Below are positions 44,473 through 53,701 of a DNA stretch of 62,641 nt, in pieces. The notes below the pieces were generated by a model. That model was not told where the DNA came from, did not search any database, and saw only the letters and a list, made by a program, of their open reading frames with translations. A program made the translations under genes and the position numbers. Position 1 is the stretch's first letter, and each line of letters begins with the position of its first letter. Source of the DNA: Arcobacter sp. CECT 8985 (GTDB lineage Bacteria; Campylobacterota; Campylobacteria; Campylobacterales; Arcobacteraceae); assembly GCF_004116495.1 (NCBI RefSeq), contig NZ_PDKC01000014.1, positions 1 through 62,641 on the forward strand, written 5' to 3'.

Positions 44473-45633
44473 ATGTATAAAAATTTTGATGAAGTAGTAG
44501 AATTTGCTACAAACTTTAGACATAATTTACATAAAAATCCAGAGTTAACATGGGATGAAATAAATACTGCAAAAAAAATTAGAGAGATTTTAAGTAAACA
44601 TAATATTTCATATAAAACCTATGCTAATACAGGAACTGTTGGACTTCTTGGAGAAAATAAAAAAGGAGTGCATATTGCATTAAGAGGTGATATAGATGCT
44701 TTACCTTTAGAAGAAAAAACAGATGTTAAATATAAATCAACAAAACCAAAATGCATGCATGCTTGTGGGCATGATGGACATACGGCAACTTTAATTGCTA
44801 CAGCAATATGGTTAAAACAAAATGAAGATAAATTAACAAATCCTATTTCTTTGATTTTTCAGCCTGCTGAAGAAGGAGGACATGGTTCTAAAAAAATGAT
44901 TGAAGAGGGTTGTTTAGAAGGTGTTGATATGATTTTTGGTTGGCATAATTGGCCTGCAATTGAGTATGGCAAAGCAGTATGTCCAGATGGCACAGTAATG
45001 GCAGGAAATGCAACTTTTCATATAACATTAAAAGGTTTAGGTGGTCATTCTTCCCAGCCTGAACTATGTAAAGACCCAGTACTTGCAGCATCTGCACTTA
45101 CAATGGCACTACAACAAATTGTAAGTCGTCAAATATCACCTCAAGAAGCAGTTGTTCTTTCTGTAACTTCAATTGATGCAATTAGCGGTGTTACTGTAAT
45201 TCCAGACAAAGCAAAAATAGAAGGTTCAATTCGTGTTCCAAAAATTGAATTAAAACAAAAAGTATTTAAACAAATAAAAGAAATTAGCCAAAGTATTGCA
45301 ACTGCATATAATGTAGATGTTGAAGTAGAATTAAAAGAAAGATATAATCCTACAATAAATCATAAAGAACCTGCATCAAGATTTAGAGAAGTTTTAAAAG
45401 ACACTCTAGGAGAAAATTGGCAAAGTTCCATTGCTACACCAATTATGGCAAGTGAAGATTTTAGTTATTATTTAAATACAATCCCTGGTGCTTTTGCATT
45501 AATAGGTAGTAATGATGGTGAAGAAAAGCACCAAAAGCCTTGTCACAATGTCTATTATGATTTTAATGACAAACTAATAAAACCTGTAAGTATTTCTCTT
45601 ATGAAATTAGCAAATTTTGATTTTAAGGAGTAA
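44473..45633 (+). CDS. doeB2: N-acetyl-diaminobutyrate deacetylase (DoeB2, M20 family)
   Basis: Zinc amidohydrolase of the M20 family (386 residues). Metal and catalytic motifs are present: GDIDALP, HACGHDGH (His100, Asp101, His103), PAEEGGHGS (Glu133, Glu134) and GWHNWP; the dimerisation domain includes GLGGHSSQPE. In the pathway it removes acetate from the N-acetyl-diaminobutyrate produced by DoeA. Classical DoeB belongs to the aspartoacylase-like family; the M20 form is called DoeB2, and no classical doeB is in the window. Hippurate hydrolase-like activity is the alternative. Last gene of the operon, ending two bases from the convergent regulator gene. Confidence 0.82.
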   Translation: MYKNFDEVVEFATNFRHNLHKNPELTWDEINTAKKIREILSKHNISYKTYANTGTVGLLGENKKGVHIALRGDIDALPLEEKTDVKYKSTKPKCMHACGHDGHTATLIATAIWLKQNEDKLTNPISLIFQPAEEGGHGSKKMIEEGCLEGVDMIFGWHNWPAIEYGKAVCPDGTVMAGNATFHITLKGLGGHSSQPELCKDPVLAASALTMALQQIVSRQISPQEAVVLSVTSIDAISGVTVIPDKAKIEGSIRVPKIELKQKVFKQIKEISQSIATAYNVDVEVELKERYNPTINHKEPASRFREVLKDTLGENWQSSIATPIMASEDFSYYLNTIPGAFALIGSNDGEEKHQKPCHNVYYDFNDKLIKPVSISLMKLANFDFKE

Positions 45634-45635
45634 TA

Positions 45636-46313
45636 CTAAATTAAAATATAACCTTCTTGAGGAACATTTTTGATTATATTTACAGGTAGTTTTGAACGTA
45701 AGTCTTTTATAAAAGATTTTAAAGCATGGGTTGTCATCTCTTTTTCAACCCAAAGTTCTTGTTCTATTTGCTCATATGTTACAATAGAGTTTTTTCTTTT
45801 AGCTAGTAGTTGCAAAAAATCTTTTTCTCTTTTTCTTAGAACTATTGTTTCTTTATTTTTATAATGTAATTGTCTTTTTTCAATATCTAAAACTAAATCT
45901 TCACATAAAACAATTGGTTTTGAATTCTTTTCAATAAATTTCACCAATGCTTCATTTAATTTTTTTAAATTTAAAGGTTTTAAAATATAATGATTTATAT
46001 TTAGGTTTATTAAATCCATCAAATACTCTTCATTTGAATAAGCAGTTATCACAAAGATAGTAATATCTTTATCAACTTTTCTTACTCTTTTGATAAATTC
46101 AACTCCATTACAATTTTTCATTTGAATATCAGTTAATATAATTTTAGGTTTATAATATTCATATAACTCAAAACCTTCATCTCCATCTTGAGCTTCATAA
46201 ACATCATCAAAATAGTATTTTAAAGTTTGAACTATTACTTCTCTAATTCCACTTTCATCTTCTACACATAAAATTGGTATATCTTTTAACTCTTTTAATA
46301 ATCTGTTATTCAT
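45636..46313 (-). CDS. OmpR-family response regulator
   Basis: A 225-residue regulator with an N-terminal receiver (acidic pocket Glu18-Asp19, phospho-acceptor Asp62 in ILTDIQM, Lys112 in LKPL) and a C-terminal winged helix (about 145-225) ending NVPQEGYIL. It overlaps the kinase gene by eight bases, so both are made from one message. Its position, convergent with and touching the ectoine operon, makes it the best candidate regulator of that operon; this is inference. Confidence 0.92.
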   Translation of the reverse strand: MNNRLLKELKDIPILCVEDESGIREVIVQTLKYYFDDVYEAQDGDEGFELYEYYKPKIILTDIQMKNCNGVEFIKRVRKVDKDITIFVITAYSNEEYLMDLINLNINHYILKPLNLKKLNEALVKFIEKNSKPIVLCEDLVLDIEKRQLHYKNKETIVLRKREKDFLQLLAKRKNSIVTYEQIEQELWVEKEMTTHALKSFIKDLRSKLPVNIIKNVPQEGYILI

Positions 46314-47442
46314 TATTTTCTTCCATTATTGTAATTTTAAATACTGCTCCATCAATATCATTATAAACTTCTAATTGCCCATGCATATTTGTTTCAATTA
46401 TTAGTTTAGAGATATAAAGACCTAAGCCAGTACCTTTGGATGAATCTTTTGTACTATAATATGGATCAAAAATCAAATCAATATTATCCTCTTCTATTCC
46501 ACCTGCATTATCTTTTATTTTAACAATTCTTGCATTTTCTTTATTTTGTATTATTATATCAATTTTAGGATTTTTTATTTTTCTTTCTACTAAAATATCT
46601 CTTGCATTTGATAAAAGATTTAAAATAACTTGTGAATATTCACTTGGATAACCATAAATAGATTTACCATCTTCATTTTTTATATTTAATTTTATAGAAC
46701 TATAATCTAAAGTTGCATTAATTAAATTTATTGCTTTATTACAAGCATCAATTGCAAGAAAATGTTCTTTTTTCTTATCTGGTTTATAAAAATTTCTAAA
46801 ATCATCAATAGTATTTGACATAAATTCAATCATTTTATCACTTTTTTCAACAGAGTCCAAAATGTGATTATTGTTTACTTTTTTTAATCTTGTTGCAACT
46901 TCTAATTCCATTAAAATCACAGATAATTGAGTTAAAGGTTGCCTCCATTGATGAGCAATCATACTTAACATTGTACCCATTCTTGCAAGTCGCGATTGTT
47001 GAAGAATTTTCTTGTCTTTTCTTTTTGCTTCTTGGATTCCTTCATTTACTTTTTGGGATAAGCTTTGGTTTAAATTTTGAAGTTTTTTCTCTTTTGATTC
47101 TACTTGGTTTTTATATTTTCTTACAACATCATTTATAATTGAGACCATAATAAAAGAGAATATTGCCATTGTAATTACTACTATTTGAGTTAATAACATC
47201 ATAAATTCTTTATATTTTTGTTCTCTTTTTTCATGTTTTTGTTTTATATTAGTAAGAAGTCTAGTTATCTCTTCTTTAGACTTATTTTGTTTTACATATA
47301 TAGTTCTATATTCAGTTAAATCTTCATAAAAATTCTCTTCTGATAATTTCAAATAATAAGAAGTAGCAAAAAAAGATATAAATATTACAAATAAAAAAGG
47401 CATGATAATAGTAAAAAAAGGTATTCCCTCTTTTGTAAACAT
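46306..47442 (-). CDS. Membrane sensor histidine kinase
   Basis: A 378-residue kinase with membrane helices at about 9-31 and 82-103, leaving only about 50 residues outside, then a coiled coil (110-150), an H-box with His164 (MIAHQWRQPL) typical of Campylobacterota kinases, and a HATPase_c domain with NLLSNARDIL, DNAGGIEE and GTGLGLYIS. The external part is too short for a PAS/Cache fold and is mostly helical and charged, so it may sense through the membrane or a partner protein such as the TRAP system. Cotranscribed with the response regulator. Confidence 0.92.
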   Translation of the reverse strand: MFTKEGIPFFTIIMPFLFVIFISFFATSYYLKLSEENFYEDLTEYRTIYVKQNKSKEEITRLLTNIKQKHEKREQKYKEFMMLLTQIVVITMAIFSFIMVSIINDVVRKYKNQVESKEKKLQNLNQSLSQKVNEGIQEAKRKDKKILQQSRLARMGTMLSMIAHQWRQPLTQLSVILMELEVATRLKKVNNNHILDSVEKSDKMIEFMSNTIDDFRNFYKPDKKKEHFLAIDACNKAINLINATLDYSSIKLNIKNEDGKSIYGYPSEYSQVILNLLSNARDILVERKIKNPKIDIIIQNKENARIVKIKDNAGGIEEDNIDLIFDPYYSTKDSSKGTGLGLYISKLIIETNMHGQLEVYNDIDGAVFKITIMEENNE

Positions 47443-47536
47443 AGTAGTCCCTTGAAAATATCTATTTAATTTAAAATATTATAACAAAGTTTTAATAATA
47501 GGTATTATTCCTAGTTAGTTAAAGTAGCATATAAAT

Positions 47537-47567
47537 AAAGTGTAAGAGATTGAATCTCTTACGCTTT
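47537..47567. terminator. Terminator after alanine/glycine symporter gene
   Basis: 14-bp stem with one G-U type mismatch (AAAGTGTAAGAGAT / ATCTCTTACGCTTT) around TGA, overlapping the last codons of the symporter gene. Confidence 0.7.
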
Positions 47568-49007
47568 AGTAGTCTCTCTTTTGTCGTTGATATTATCAAC
47601 AATCTCTTTCCAAGTAGTTTCATCGATTTTAAATTCTTTATAATCGTTATATCTTAGAACAGGTTTTTTACCCTCTTTTATTTGTCTATCATAACCTTTA
47701 ATAAGTCTTAATGCAGGTTTATATAATAAAGCAATTGCTGTCATATTAATAACTGCTAATAATCCCATAGATAAATCTGCAAATGAGAAGATTGAACCTA
47801 AATCTTGTAATGATCCCCAAATAATTAATCCAGCTACAAAAAGTCTAAATAAATTAAAGTATAATTTATTTCCTTTTGAGAAGAAGTTTAATGAGTTTTC
47901 TGCAAGGTAATAATTATATAAAATTGAAGAAAAACCAAATAAAAATAGTGCTATTGTTACAAAATATCCACCTAATGGCCCAATATGTTCAATTAAAGAG
48001 TTTTGAGTTAATAAAACTCCATCAACACCAGAAATACCAGGAGTATAAACACCAGATAGAAGAATAATAAATGCAGTACACGAACATAAAATAATTGTAT
48101 CAATAAATACAGAAAAAGATTGAACAATACCTTGTTGTACTGGGTGAGCAACATAAGCTACTGCTGCAACGTTTGGTGCTGAACCAAGACCTGCTTCATT
48201 TGAGAACATTCCTCTTTTTGCACCTTGTAAAATAACAGCACCTAAACCACCTGCAATTGCAGAACTTGGTGCAAATGCTTCTTTAACAATTAAAGAGATT
48301 AAAGATGGAATTTCAGATATATTAAGTCCAATAACAACTATTGCAATTAATAAATATCCTAATGCCATAATAGGAACAATAACTTCAGAAATTTTTGTAA
48401 TTCTTTTAATTCCTCCAAAAACTGCAAAACCAAAAACTAAAGTTAATGCAATACCAGTTACCCAAGTAGGAATAGAAAATGAAGATTCAAAAGAAGTAGT
48501 AATAATAAAAGATTGTGTTGCATTAAAAGCAAAGCCAAAAGTAATCATAAGTAATATAGAAATAATAATACCTAACCATCTTTGACCTAATGCTTTAGTT
48601 ACATAATATGCTGGTCCACCTCTATATACATTAGAATCAATACCATCTTTTTCTTTATAAAGTTGAGCTAAAGAACACTCAAAGAAACTTGTACTCATAC
48701 CAATAAGACCGATAATCCACATCCAAAAAACTGCTCCTGGTCCACCTAAAGTAATTGCAACTGCAACACCGGCAATGTTTCCACCACCAACACGACCAGC
48801 AACACTTAACATTAATGCTTGGAACGAACTAATATGCCCCTCTTTATCATGTACTGTATCTCTTAATATATTAAACATCTTAAAAAAATATCTAAACTGT
48901 ACAAATCTTGAACTTATTGTGAAAAATAGACCTAATATTGGAAGTAAATAAAGTAAGATATTACCCCATATTAAATTATTCAAAAATTCATTTATTTCTG
49001 ATAACAT
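47559..49007 (-). CDS. Alanine/glycine:cation symporter (AGCS family)
   Basis: A 482-residue inner-membrane protein with about eleven helices. AGCS signatures: SVAGRVGGGNIAGVAVAI, GGPGAVFWMW, YRGGPAYYVTKALGQRW, and QGAKRGMFSNEAGLGSAPN. Imports small neutral amino acids with sodium. The start is ATG 49007 behind TAAGGAGAGAATA. Monocistronic with its own terminator. Confidence 0.93.
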   Translation of the reverse strand: MLSEINEFLNNLIWGNILLYLLPILGLFFTISSRFVQFRYFFKMFNILRDTVHDKEGHISSFQALMLSVAGRVGGGNIAGVAVAITLGGPGAVFWMWIIGLIGMSTSFFECSLAQLYKEKDGIDSNVYRGGPAYYVTKALGQRWLGIIISILLMITFGFAFNATQSFIITTSFESSFSIPTWVTGIALTLVFGFAVFGGIKRITKISEVIVPIMALGYLLIAIVVIGLNISEIPSLISLIVKEAFAPSSAIAGGLGAVILQGAKRGMFSNEAGLGSAPNVAAVAYVAHPVQQGIVQSFSVFIDTIILCSCTAFIILLSGVYTPGISGVDGVLLTQNSLIEHIGPLGGYFVTIALFLFGFSSILYNYYLAENSLNFFSKGNKLYFNLFRLFVAGLIIWGSLQDLGSIFSFADLSMGLLAVINMTAIALLYKPALRLIKGYDRQIKEGKKPVLRYNDYKEFKIDETTWKEIVDNINDKRETTKA

Positions 49008-49095
49008 TATTCTCTCCTTATATGTTATTAAAAAACTTTAACATATCAAGGTGGGGTAAAAGTGTAATTTATATGTAAATTGATAGATATAATAA

Positions 49096-49120
49096 AAAAT
49101 AAGAGAAAATCTCTTATTTT
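49096..49120. terminator. Terminator of the ethanolamine operon
   Basis: Perfect 11-bp stem AAAATAAGAGA / TCTCTTATTTT with AAA loop, just beyond the permease stop, with a TTTATT run on the minus strand side. Confidence 0.75.
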
Positions 49121-49124
49121 ATTA

Positions 49125-50528
49125 TTATGCTGCTTCTAGTTCACTTTCTGCTTGTTCAAGCATAGCAAACTCTTCATCTGCTGTTTTTGCAACAAGTGTA
49201 TTTTTACTATAGAAGAAATAATATATTGCCCCTATTGCATATATAATCAATGTATAGTTAAATGCTCTTGGATCAAATGCATAAACACCTGTTAAAGCAA
49301 CTAGACTTAAAATCAATGAAATTGATGATGTAATAACACCACCTGGAGTTTTATATGGTCTTTGTAAATCTTTTCTTTTTATTCTTAATAATATATGACT
49401 TAAAGACATCAATGCATATGAAATAGTTGCACCAACAACTGCCATAGCTAACATCAAGTCACCTTCACCACTTAATGATGCTAAAAATCCTAATATACCA
49501 GGAATAACTAAAGCCCAAGTAGGAGTTTTTCTTTTACTTGTTAAAGATAAAAATTTTGGTAAATATCCTGCTCTTGATAGAGCAAAAATCAATCTACTAT
49601 ATCCAAAAATAATAGAAAAGAATGATGCAATTAAACCAGCTAACCCTAATACATTTACTATTGTTGCTAAAGTAGTACTTCCAGTTGCATTTAATGCATC
49701 AACTAAAGGTACTGCACTTTTTCCAATCATACTTGCACTTGAAGAACCAGCTAATAAAAATAGTACTAATACTGCAGTAAAAAATAGAAATACCATTGCT
49801 GCAATTATACCTTTAGGTACATCTTTTGCTGGATTTTTTGCTTCTTCTGCTGCTAAAGGCACACCTTCAACTGCTAAGAATAACCACATACCAAAAGGTA
49901 AAGCAGCCCATACTCCATACCAACCATATGGTAAAAATTCACTTGCACCCATCGCATCAGCACTTGCTTTTATATCAAATAAATTTGTAACATTAAAATC
50001 ACCAAGTAACGCAAAAGCTGTAGCAATAATTGCAAATACAGCAAATCCACTAATAATCATCATACTTTTTAATGCTTCACCAACACCTAAAAGATGAATT
50101 GCAATAAATACAGCATAAAAAGTAGCATATACAATTGGACCATTTATTCCTAGTAGTGCCTCAACTGCAGAACCAATAAAAATAACAATAGCAGCTGGTG
50201 CTAATGCATACTCAATTAGAATTGCAAGACCAGTTAAATACCCACCTGCTGGACCCATAACTTGTCTTGCGAAACTATAACCACCACCTGCAGCTGGAAT
50301 TGCTGCTGACATTTCAGCTAATGATAAAACCAAACAAAAATACATTAAAGCCATAAGTCCTGCTGCAATTGCAAAACCACCCCAACCTGCTTCTGCTATA
50401 CCAAAATTCCAACCTGCAAAATCACCTGAAATTACATATGAAATTCCTAATCCAGTTAATAATAGCCAACCTGCTGTTCCTCTTTTTAGTTGTCTTTTTG
50501 CTAAATAATCTTTATTTAATGTTTCCAT
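49125..50528 (-). CDS. eat: Ethanolamine permease
   Basis: An APC-superfamily importer (467 residues, about twelve helices). The N-terminus LKRGTAGWLLLTGLGISYVI followed by SGDFAGWNFGIAEAGWGGFA is characteristic of ethanolamine permeases, as are PAAGGGYSFARQVMGPAGG and FGYSRLIFALSRAGYLPKF. It follows eutC by nine bases and completes an uptake-plus-lyase unit. Starts behind AAGGAAGAGGA. Confidence 0.9.
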   Translation of the reverse strand: METLNKDYLAKRQLKRGTAGWLLLTGLGISYVISGDFAGWNFGIAEAGWGGFAIAAGLMALMYFCLVLSLAEMSAAIPAAGGGYSFARQVMGPAGGYLTGLAILIEYALAPAAIVIFIGSAVEALLGINGPIVYATFYAVFIAIHLLGVGEALKSMMIISGFAVFAIIATAFALLGDFNVTNLFDIKASADAMGASEFLPYGWYGVWAALPFGMWLFLAVEGVPLAAEEAKNPAKDVPKGIIAAMVFLFFTAVLVLFLLAGSSSASMIGKSAVPLVDALNATGSTTLATIVNVLGLAGLIASFFSIIFGYSRLIFALSRAGYLPKFLSLTSKRKTPTWALVIPGILGFLASLSGEGDLMLAMAVVGATISYALMSLSHILLRIKRKDLQRPYKTPGGVITSSISLILSLVALTGVYAFDPRAFNYTLIIYAIGAIYYFFYSKNTLVAKTADEEFAMLEQAESELEAA

Positions 50529-50537
50529 TCCTCTTCC

Positions 50538-51407
50538 TTATTTAATTAAAAAATTTTTCTCTTCATCAAAACTATTTTCTATTATGTTATCTTGCGTCCT
50601 TTCTTTTAAATTCACTCCACTTAATTTAACCCTTCTTGACTCTTTAATTAAGTACATTGATTTATTTACAGCTTCATCATAAGATAAACCATCTAGTCTA
50701 ACATTGGAAATACAATTTCTATATGCATCAGTAAGCCCTACTTTAGGATTATATGTTAAGTATAATCCTAAACTATCAGGAGAACTAAGTCCAGGTCTTT
50801 CACCAACTAAAACCATTACTGCTTTTGCATTCAAAAGTGAGCCTACCTCATCACCAATTGCAACTCTTCCTTGTTGAACAATTGTAATAGGAGCTAATTT
50901 CCAACTATCTTGTTCATTTGCCAATGATGAAGTTAATTTTTGTATATATTTAACTGCATTTTCTTTTATAGCAAAAGAAGATAACCCATCAACAATAACT
51001 ATTGCTAAATCATACGTAGTATCTTCATTTGAAAAGTTTTTTAATAAGTTAATTGAGTGTTCATCTAACCTTCTTCCTAAATCTGGTCTTTGAAGATATA
51101 TACTTCTATTTTGTGCTTTTGAATGTAAAAGTATTGGAGTACAACCATCTTGGATTAATCCAGTCTCAGTGATTTGATTATTTAAAAGTTTCATATCAAT
51201 TGGCATATTATTTAACTCTTGACTTAAGCTTTCAACATCTAATGGTAAATGTACAGCATCTTGTGCTTGTGCATGTGCTAATTGAAAAGCCAATAACTCA
51301 TTTGTAGGAAGATTTACTCCTACTCTACCTAAACCAATTCTAGCTTCAGTAAACTCTTTAAGTACATCCCATCTATTTTTTATTACACAATCTTCTGATT
51401 TACTCAT
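50538..51407 (-). CDS. eutC: Ethanolamine ammonia-lyase small subunit
   Basis: Small subunit (289 residues) of the adenosylcobalamin-dependent lyase that splits ethanolamine into acetaldehyde and ammonia. EutC blocks: EARIGLGRVGVNLPTNELLAFQLAHA, YLQRPDLGRRLD, VLVGERPGLSSPDSLGLYLTY and NCISNVRLDGLSYDEA. The start overlaps the eutB stop by four bases. No eutA reactivase or shell-protein gene is nearby. Confidence 0.95.
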   Translation of the reverse strand: MSKSEDCVIKNRWDVLKEFTEARIGLGRVGVNLPTNELLAFQLAHAQAQDAVHLPLDVESLSQELNNMPIDMKLLNNQITETGLIQDGCTPILLHSKAQNRSIYLQRPDLGRRLDEHSINLLKNFSNEDTTYDLAIVIVDGLSSFAIKENAVKYIQKLTSSLANEQDSWKLAPITIVQQGRVAIGDEVGSLLNAKAVMVLVGERPGLSSPDSLGLYLTYNPKVGLTDAYRNCISNVRLDGLSYDEAVNKSMYLIKESRRVKLSGVNLKERTQDNIIENSFDEEKNFLIK

Positions 51408-52810
51408 GCACTAACTCCTATTAAGTTATTTAAAGGTTTTGAGAAAGCTAGTGGCATTTTTTTATTTAATATGAAGTTTTTCATATCACTAAAAATATCC
51501 ATTTTTTCTAGCCATTGTTCAAACTCAGGAGCAGGCTTTAATCCTAATACTTTTCTTGCATATAAAGCATCATGAAATGATGTACTTTGGTAATTAAGCA
51601 TAATATCATCAGCTCCAGGAACTCCAATAATGAAATTACATCCAGCAACAGATAATAAAGTTAATAAATCATCCATATCATTTTGGTCTGCTTGTGCATG
51701 ATTTGTATAACAAATATCACATCCCATAGGTACACCTAAAAGTTTCCCACAAAAATGATCTTCTAGTCCTGCTCTAGTTATCTCTTTTCCATCATATAAA
51801 TATTCAGGACCTATAAATCCAACAACAGTATTTACTAATAGTGGGTCAAACTTTTTAGCAACTGCGTAAGCTCTTGCTTCACAAGTTTGTTGGTCAACGT
51901 TATGATGCGCATTTGCAGATAGTGAACTTCCTTGTCCTGTTTCAAAATACATCACACTATTTCCAACTGTACCTCTTTTTAAACATAGTGCTGCATCTTG
52001 TGCTTCTTTTAAAGTATTTAAATTAAATCCAAAACTTGAGTTTGTAGCTTGCGTTCCACCAATTGATTGGAATACTAAATCAACAGGAGCACCATTTTCA
52101 ATACATTCAATAGTATTTGTAACATGTGTTAATACACAAGATTGTGTAGGAATTTCATATTTTTGAATTACTTCATCCATAAGTTTAAGAAGTTTTGTAG
52201 CTTGAGATATATTATCTGTTGCTGGGTTTATTCCAATTACTGCATCACCATTTGCATATAATAAACCATCTAAAATACTTGCAGCAATTCCAACAACATC
52301 ATCTGTTGGATGATTTGGTTGCAATCTTGTTGAGAGTCTTCCATCTAATCCAATTGTATTTCTAAAAGATTTAACAACTTTTGCTTTTTTTGCAACTAAA
52401 ATAAGTTCTTGATTTCTCATTATTTTACTAACTGCTGCAATCATTTCTGGAGTAAAACCATCTTGAGCTTTATGAATTACTTCTGTTGTTGTTTCATCAC
52501 TTAATAACCAGTTTCTAAAATCGCCTACTGTCATATGAGAAATACAACTAAAAGCTTCTTTATCATGTTCATCTAAAATAAGTCTTGTAATTTCATCTTC
52601 TTCGTATGGTATTAATGCTTCATTTAGAAAAGTTTTTAAAGGTACTTCTGCAAGTTTCATTTGAGCAACAACTCTTTCTTGTGAAGAGCTAGCTGCAACT
52701 TGTGCAAGTACATCTCCTGATCTTTTTGGAGTTGCTTTAGCCATAAGTTCAGCTAAGTTTTTAAAACTGTAAGTTCTATTACCTAAATTATATCTATAAG
52801 GACTTGTCAT
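51404..52810 (-). CDS. eutB: Ethanolamine ammonia-lyase large subunit
   Basis: Catalytic TIM-barrel subunit (468 residues) binding ethanolamine and, with EutC, adenosylcobalamin. Conserved parts: AYRYNLGNRTYSFKNLAELMA-like start, GLDGRLSTRLQPNHPTDD, DAVIGINPATDN, FETGQGSSLSANAHHNVDQQTCEAR and TNHAQADQNDMDDL. Full length. Starts behind AAAGGATAGAATGA. The upstream 118 bases show no cobalamin riboswitch that I can recognise. Confidence 0.96.
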   Translation of the reverse strand: MTSPYRYNLGNRTYSFKNLAELMAKATPKRSGDVLAQVAASSSQERVVAQMKLAEVPLKTFLNEALIPYEEDEITRLILDEHDKEAFSCISHMTVGDFRNWLLSDETTTEVIHKAQDGFTPEMIAAVSKIMRNQELILVAKKAKVVKSFRNTIGLDGRLSTRLQPNHPTDDVVGIAASILDGLLYANGDAVIGINPATDNISQATKLLKLMDEVIQKYEIPTQSCVLTHVTNTIECIENGAPVDLVFQSIGGTQATNSSFGFNLNTLKEAQDAALCLKRGTVGNSVMYFETGQGSSLSANAHHNVDQQTCEARAYAVAKKFDPLLVNTVVGFIGPEYLYDGKEITRAGLEDHFCGKLLGVPMGCDICYTNHAQADQNDMDDLLTLLSVAGCNFIIGVPGADDIMLNYQSTSFHDALYARKVLGLKPAPEFEQWLEKMDIFSDMKNFILNKKMPLAFSKPLNNLIGVSA

Positions 52811-52928
52811 TCATTCTATCCTTTAAAGTTGATAGAAGAATGATATCATTTTTTATTTATATAGTAACACTTTTTTATGTATATAAAATATACATATATA
52901 TTGAACATTTAATATATAAAATTATATT

Positions 52929-53645
52929 TTATAAAAAAACACTTACTATTACTTTTATGGCTAATAAAGATAAAAGGATTTTAAGTATATTTCTAAATTT
53001 TTTTCCATCTATTTTATCTCTTAATTTAGTTCCTGCATAGCTTCCCAATACTGCACCAATAATCATAAAAAGTAAAGTAGAAATATAATCAAAAAATGCA
53101 AAACCAAAAAATATAAAAACAAACACTTTAAAGATATGTGTAATTCCCATAAGTGCAGCAGCAGTTGCAACAACTCTATTTTTATCTTCAAAATCTTTAT
53201 AAAGAAGTGTCATTGTTAAAGGTCCAGTTGCTCCAACAACTAAAGATAATCCAGTTTGAAAAAAACCAATAATAAAATAACTCTCAAATCTTTTTATTTT
53301 TTCATTGAATTTTTGTGACCACAAAGAAAGAAGAATATATACACCAATAAATAAAGGTACATACTCTAATGAGATATAATATATAATTGAAGAAATCAAT
53401 GCAATTCCAAGTAAAGAACCTAAAATAAACTTAGGAAGTACTTGAAATTGTACATCTTTATAACCAAAAACTGCTCTACTAAAGTTACTTGTCATTTGTG
53501 TTAACCCATGTACAGGAATAAGAGCATTAACAGGTAAAAAAGAAGGTAGAATTGCAATTAAAATCATTCCTCCACCTAATCCAACAACACCTGCAACAGT
53601 AGAAGTGAAAAAAGTAATTAATCCAAGTAGTAAATCAATAAGCAT
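52929..53645 (-). CDS. TSUP-family membrane transporter
   Basis: A 238-residue inner-membrane protein with about eight helices; TSTVAGVVGLGGGMILIAIL near the N-terminus and FFQTGLSLVVGATGPLTMTLL in the second half are the duplicated TauE/SafE motifs. Third TSUP gene in the window, this one without a regulator gene next to it. It starts behind GAGGTCTT. Substrate unknown. Confidence 0.87.
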   Translation of the reverse strand: MLIDLLLGLITFFTSTVAGVVGLGGGMILIAILPSFLPVNALIPVHGLTQMTSNFSRAVFGYKDVQFQVLPKFILGSLLGIALISSIIYYISLEYVPLFIGVYILLSLWSQKFNEKIKRFESYFIIGFFQTGLSLVVGATGPLTMTLLYKDFEDKNRVVATAAALMGITHIFKVFVFIFFGFAFFDYISTLLFMIIGAVLGSYAGTKLRDKIDGKKFRNILKILLSLLAIKVIVSVFL

Positions 53646-53701
53646 AAGACCTCGTTAAATGAAATAAAATAACAAAAGTTGCCTTAATAATTATAGATTT
53701 A

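Noticed and set aside
52811-52928. Cobalamin riboswitch upstream of eutB
   Set aside because: The stretch is too short and lacks any B12-box-like sequence.
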